Of a DNA stretch of 9,304 nt, positions 6,963 through 9,304 are shown one piece after another. Under the pieces are notes generated by a model. The model saw nothing but the letters and a program-made list of their open reading frames with translations. It ran no database searches and was not told the DNA's origin. The first letter of the stretch is position 1. Every line of letters begins with the position of its first letter. A program made the translations under genes and the position numbers. The DNA is from Alphaproteobacteria bacterium (lineage in GTDB: Bacteria; Pseudomonadota; Alphaproteobacteria; Micavibrionales; UBA2020), in the NCBI GenBank assembly GCA_018971405.1, contig JAGXAX010000038.1, positions 1-9,304 of the forward strand, read 5' to 3'.

Positions 6963-7691
6963 ATGCGTCTCTCCATTCTCTCTCCCTGCGCCGTGTTCTG
7001 CCTTCTCGCGAGCACGCAAGCCTTCGCGCTCGATTACATTTACTCGCCGATCGCCGAGCCCGGGGAACTCGCCGTGGAATATTCCGGCAGCCGCACCTTC
7101 GACGGCAGCTCCGCGAAAAACGGCGCGCAGGAGCATGAACTCAAAATGGAATACGGCTTCGACCGCCTGACGCTGGAAGGCAGCGCGGGATTTTCAAAAG
7201 AGCCGCAGGGAAACCTTCACTTTTCCGACTACGAGCTCGAAAGCCGCCTGCAATTGTTCCAGCAGGGGCGCTACTGGCTCGATGCGGGGCTGCTCGCCGC
7301 GTTTCAAAAATCCGTGCACAGCACGGACCCCAACAGCCTCGAAATCAAGCTTCTGTTGCAAAAAGACGTCGGCCGCTTCACAAACATCGCCAATATCGGC
7401 TTTACGCAGGACGTCGGGCATAACGCGGCGGGCGGGCCGGATTACGTCTTCCTCTGGAACACGCGCTACCGCTATAATGAGGAATTCCAGCCCGGCATCG
7501 AAATCCAGAGCGCCCTCGGGCAGGACGCCGCGCTGCGGCGCTTCAACGCGCAGCAGCATTACATCGGCCCCGCAGTTTACGGCCGCCTGTTCGGGCACGT
7601 GCAATATCAGGCGGCCTGGCTCGCGGGCGTCAGCGACAGCGCTTCCACGAGCGCCGCGCGGCTGCTGCTCGAATACGAAATGCACATTTGA
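6963..7691 (+). CDS. Probable outer-membrane beta-barrel protein of unknown family, in the iron operon
   Basis: The 242-residue product has a signal peptide (AFA-LD cleavage at about 23) and then long stretches of alternating polar and hydrophobic/aromatic residues, consistent with some eight to ten amphipathic strands, for example GELAVEYSGSRTF, HELKMEYGFDRLTLEG, DYVFLWNTRYRYNEE and SAARLLLEYEMHI. There is no transmembrane helix after the signal peptide and no Cys in the mature part. The chain ends in Ile rather than the Phe or Trp usual for BamA substrates. There is no TonB box or plug, and it is far too short for a TonB-dependent receptor. It starts one base after the cupredoxin gene, with GAGG nine bases before its ATG, and FTR1 follows 15 bases later. 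By context it may be an outer-membrane pore or scaffold for iron uptake. The existence of the gene is firm; its function is not known. Confidence 0.78.
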   Translation: MRLSILSPCAVFCLLASTQAFALDYIYSPIAEPGELAVEYSGSRTFDGSSAKNGAQEHELKMEYGFDRLTLEGSAGFSKEPQGNLHFSDYELESRLQLFQQGRYWLDAGLLAAFQKSVHSTDPNSLEIKLLLQKDVGRFTNIANIGFTQDVGHNAAGGPDYVFLWNTRYRYNEEFQPGIEIQSALGQDAALRRFNAQQHYIGPAVYGRLFGHVQYQAAWLAGVSDSASTSAARLLLEYEMHI

Positions 7692-7706
7692 AAGGGGATT
7701 AAAACC

Positions 7707-8531
7707 ATGCTCGCTGCGCTCGTGATCGTTTTCCGCGAAACCATGGAGGCGGGGCTCGTCATCGGCATCGTCCTCGCCGCGACGAAGGGCATCGCCGGGC
7801 GCGGCTTCTGGGTCGGCGCGGGGATTGCGGGCGGCGTCTGCGGCGCGAGCCTCGTCGCCGCCTTCACGCGCGAGCTCAGCCATGCGCTCGCAGGTCTCGG
7901 GCAGCAGATTTTCAGCGCCGCCGTCCTCGCGCTCGCGGTCGTCATGCGGGTCGGGCATAACGTCTGGATGTCGCGCCACGGCCGCGAGATGGCGGCGAAA
8001 ATGAAGGCCGTCGGCGCGGATGTCGTCGCGGGCAGATGCTCCTTTCTGGCGCTGGCCGTCGTCGTCGGCGTTTCCGTCCTGCGCGAAGGGTCGGAAGTCG
8101 TACTTTTCCTCTACGGCATCTCTCTTGCCGGCGGCAACAGCGCGCCTTCCATGCTGACCGGCGGCGCTGGTGGCCTCGCGCTCGGCGCGGGCATGGCGGC
8201 CCTCCTCTACCTCGGCCTCCTGAGCATCCCGACGCGCCACCTTTTCAAGGTCACGAGCCTGCTCCTCGCGCTGCTGGCGGCAGGCATGGCGGCACAGGCC
8301 GCCGCCTTCCTGCAGCAGGCGCAGGTGGTGAACGTCCTGACGCGCGACATCTGGAACACGTCGGCATTCCTGTCGCAGGGCAGCATCCCGGGGCAGGCGC
8401 TGCATACTCTTATCGGGTATACGGACCGCCCCGACGGGTTACAACTTATAGCCTATACGGCGACCTTATCGGTCATTTATGTCCTGATGCGCCTCTTCGG
8501 AAACCCTGTCCCCACCCCGAAAACAATATAA
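7707..8531 (+). CDS. FTR1-family high-affinity iron permease
   Basis: A 274-residue polytopic inner-membrane protein with about seven hydrophobic segments. It carries both FTR1 signature REXXE motifs: RETME at 10-14 in the first helix and REGSE at 126-130 in the fourth. These glutamates move Fe(III) through the membrane in FTR1, EfeU and FtrC. The start has AAGGGGA eight bases upstream and places the first REXXE motif at the canonical N-terminal position, so the protein lacks the N-terminal periplasmic extension of some bacterial homologues. It is the last gene of the Fur-controlled operon after the cupredoxin and the beta-barrel protein. No P19/EfeO, DyP-peroxidase EfeB or polyferredoxin FtrD gene follows; the next gene encodes an unrelated AsmA-like protein after 57 bases. 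No terminator is visible after the stop, so read-through is possible. Confidence 0.93.
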   Translation: MLAALVIVFRETMEAGLVIGIVLAATKGIAGRGFWVGAGIAGGVCGASLVAAFTRELSHALAGLGQQIFSAAVLALAVVMRVGHNVWMSRHGREMAAKMKAVGADVVAGRCSFLALAVVVGVSVLREGSEVVLFLYGISLAGGNSAPSMLTGGAGGLALGAGMAALLYLGLLSIPTRHLFKVTSLLLALLAAGMAAQAAAFLQQAQVVNVLTRDIWNTSAFLSQGSIPGQALHTLIGYTDRPDGLQLIAYTATLSVIYVLMRLFGNPVPTPKTI

Positions 8532-8534
8532 GTT

Positions 8535-8561
8535 TTGCAAAGATGCAAACTCTGCTAAAGT
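8535..8561 (+). promoter_or_regulatory. Possible promoter of the AsmA-like gene
   Basis: TTGCAA (8535-8540) and TAAAGT (8556-8561) are 15 bases apart, a weak match with short spacing. A small inverted repeat, TTTGCA (8534-8539) and TGCAAA (8544-8549), overlaps the -35 and could be an operator. If unused, the gene would depend on read-through from the iron operon. Confidence 0.3.
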
Positions 8562-8564
8562 CTC

Positions 8565-8582
8565 CTCCTTAACTTCAAGGAG
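8565..8582 (+). promoter_or_regulatory. Hairpin sequestering the ribosome-binding site of the AsmA-like gene
   Basis: CTCCTT (8565-8570) pairs perfectly with AAGGAG (8577-8582), the Shine-Dalgarno sequence, across the six-base loop AACTTC. The left arm imitates the 16S rRNA anti-Shine-Dalgarno. The SD ends six bases before ATG 8589, so folding would hide it. With only six base pairs the hairpin is weak and might act like a simple temperature- or ribosome-dependent switch; this is inference. Confidence 0.4.
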
Positions 8583-8588
8583 ATCGAC

Positions 8589-9284
8589 ATGAAAAAAGCT
8601 ATAGCTCTCATCGCCGCCGTGCTGGTCATCGGCGGAATTTTTCTATTTACGCATCTGGGCGGCGCGGTCAAGATCGCCATTGAAAAAGCGGGCACGCAGA
8701 CGCTCGGCACCAAAGTCACGGTCGGCGCGGTCAACATCTCGCTCGCCGACAGGAAAGCGTCCGTGGACGGCCTCTCCATTGCCAATCCCCCCGGCTTCAA
8801 AATGCCGGACGTCCTCCGGACAAAGGCCGTTTCCGTCGCGCTCGGCGATGTTTCCTCCAAACTCGTCGTCCTTAAAAACGTCACCGTTGACGGGCTGGAC
8901 GTGACCTACGAACTCGGCCCCAAAGGCTCGAACCTTGATGTCCTGAAAAACAATATCAAGACGTCCCCCTCCTCCGGCAAAAGCGCAGGCAGCAGCAAGG
9001 ACGGCGTCCGCGTCGTGATCGAAAAGCTGGAAATCGTCCACGCCGCCGTCACGCCCGCGATCGCCGGCCGCGGCAAATCCATCGCGCTGCCTGAAATCGT
9101 CATGACGAATATCGGCAGCGAGAGCAGCCCCGCCACCACGGCCCAGGTCGCGCAGGAGATCATGAGCCGCGTCATTGCGGTATCCTCGGCCATGGTGATG
9201 AAATCCGGCCTGTCGTCCATCCCCGCGGGCAGCGGTACGCTGCAAAAGGCAGGCGGTGCGCTGAAAGGCCTGTTTTCGAAATAA
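8589..9284 (+). CDS. Membrane-anchored AsmA-like protein
   Basis: The 231-residue product begins MKKAIALIAAVLVIGGIFLF, an uncleaved signal anchor (about 4-22), and the rest should lie in the periplasm. The segment from about 27 to 112 follows the pattern of AsmA/DUF748-type N-terminal domains: an IEKAGTQTLGTKVTVGAV segment, then ISLADRKASVDGLSIANPPGF, then a beta-rich stretch ending in VDGLDVTYEL. A Ser/Gly/Lys-rich linker (about 126-138) leads to a second beta segment (VRVVIEKLEI) and an amphipathic helical, Ser/Gly-rich tail ending LKGLFSK. Large AsmA family members (YhdP, TamB) move phospholipid between membranes; this one is far shorter, so its role is open. AAGGAG lies six bases before the ATG. 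It follows the iron operon by 57 bases without an obvious terminator; whether it belongs to that operon is unclear. Confidence 0.75.
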   Translation: MKKAIALIAAVLVIGGIFLFTHLGGAVKIAIEKAGTQTLGTKVTVGAVNISLADRKASVDGLSIANPPGFKMPDVLRTKAVSVALGDVSSKLVVLKNVTVDGLDVTYELGPKGSNLDVLKNNIKTSPSSGKSAGSSKDGVRVVIEKLEIVHAAVTPAIAGRGKSIALPEIVMTNIGSESSPATTAQVAQEIMSRVIAVSSAMVMKSGLSSIPAGSGTLQKAGGALKGLFSK

Positions 9285-9304
9285 CGGAAACGATAATCCG
9301 CTTC

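Noticed and set aside
7194..8405. 403-residue minus-strand frame
   Set aside because: It is antisense to the beta-barrel and FTR1 genes, whose signal peptide and REXXE motifs are clear. Its composition is Arg/Ala/Asp/Glu/His-rich without domains.

Overview
The window looks like part of the chromosome of a free-living, motile alphaproteobacterium; I would not name an order. The evidence is the GC-rich codon use, a Fur-family regulator of the alphaproteobacterial type (HHDHLID with no CxxC after it), an aerotaxis-like PAS/MCP pair resembling those of Rhodospirillales-type bacteria, and standard housekeeping genes (guaA, guaB, tRNA-Gly). I see no insertion sequence, phage, plasmid or CRISPR signature. 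Identifications come from reading motifs, not from database searches.

Layout. (1) Bases 1-1223, minus strand: a stand-alone Aer-type PAS protein is followed, with a 26-bp overlap, by a membrane chemoreceptor cut by the left window edge. Together they resemble the bipartite CetB/CetA energy-taxis sensor. An FNR/FixK-type box (TTGAT-N4-GTCAA) lies upstream, beside a minus-strand -10 element. (2) Bases 1224-2217: a mostly non-coding, AT-richer stretch with a perfect inverted repeat, a tRNA-Gly(GCC) gene with promoter and terminator, and a 72-residue secreted low-complexity protein. That small gene has a strong terminator hairpin 17 bp before its start codon and a second terminator after its stop. 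(3) Bases 2218-5268, plus strand: guaA and guaB form a tight operon for GMP synthesis from IMP. The guaA promoter sits so close to the start codon that the mRNA may be leaderless. (4) Bases 5265-6482, minus strand: fur and a cation-diffusion-facilitator-like transporter form a 3-bp-spaced operon, convergent with guaB and sharing the four bases TTAA for both stop codons. (5) Bases 6566-8531, plus strand: a classical Fur box overlaps the promoter of a three-gene operon encoding a periplasmic cupredoxin-fold protein, an unrecognised probable outer-membrane beta-barrel, and an FTR1-family iron permease. (6) Bases 8589-9284: a membrane-anchored AsmA-like protein whose Shine-Dalgarno sequence can fold into a small hairpin.

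How the genes fit together. The clearest functional unit is the divergent metal-homeostasis locus at 5265-8531. Fur and a putative metal-efflux transporter are read one way. A probable Fur-repressed iron-uptake operon is read the other way. This operon resembles FtrABCD/EfeUOB systems but has no P19/EfeO-type iron-binding protein and no ferredoxin-type or peroxidase partner in the window; a beta-barrel gene takes that place. This is my best candidate for an undescribed variant system. The aerotaxis pair under probable FNR-type control is the second.
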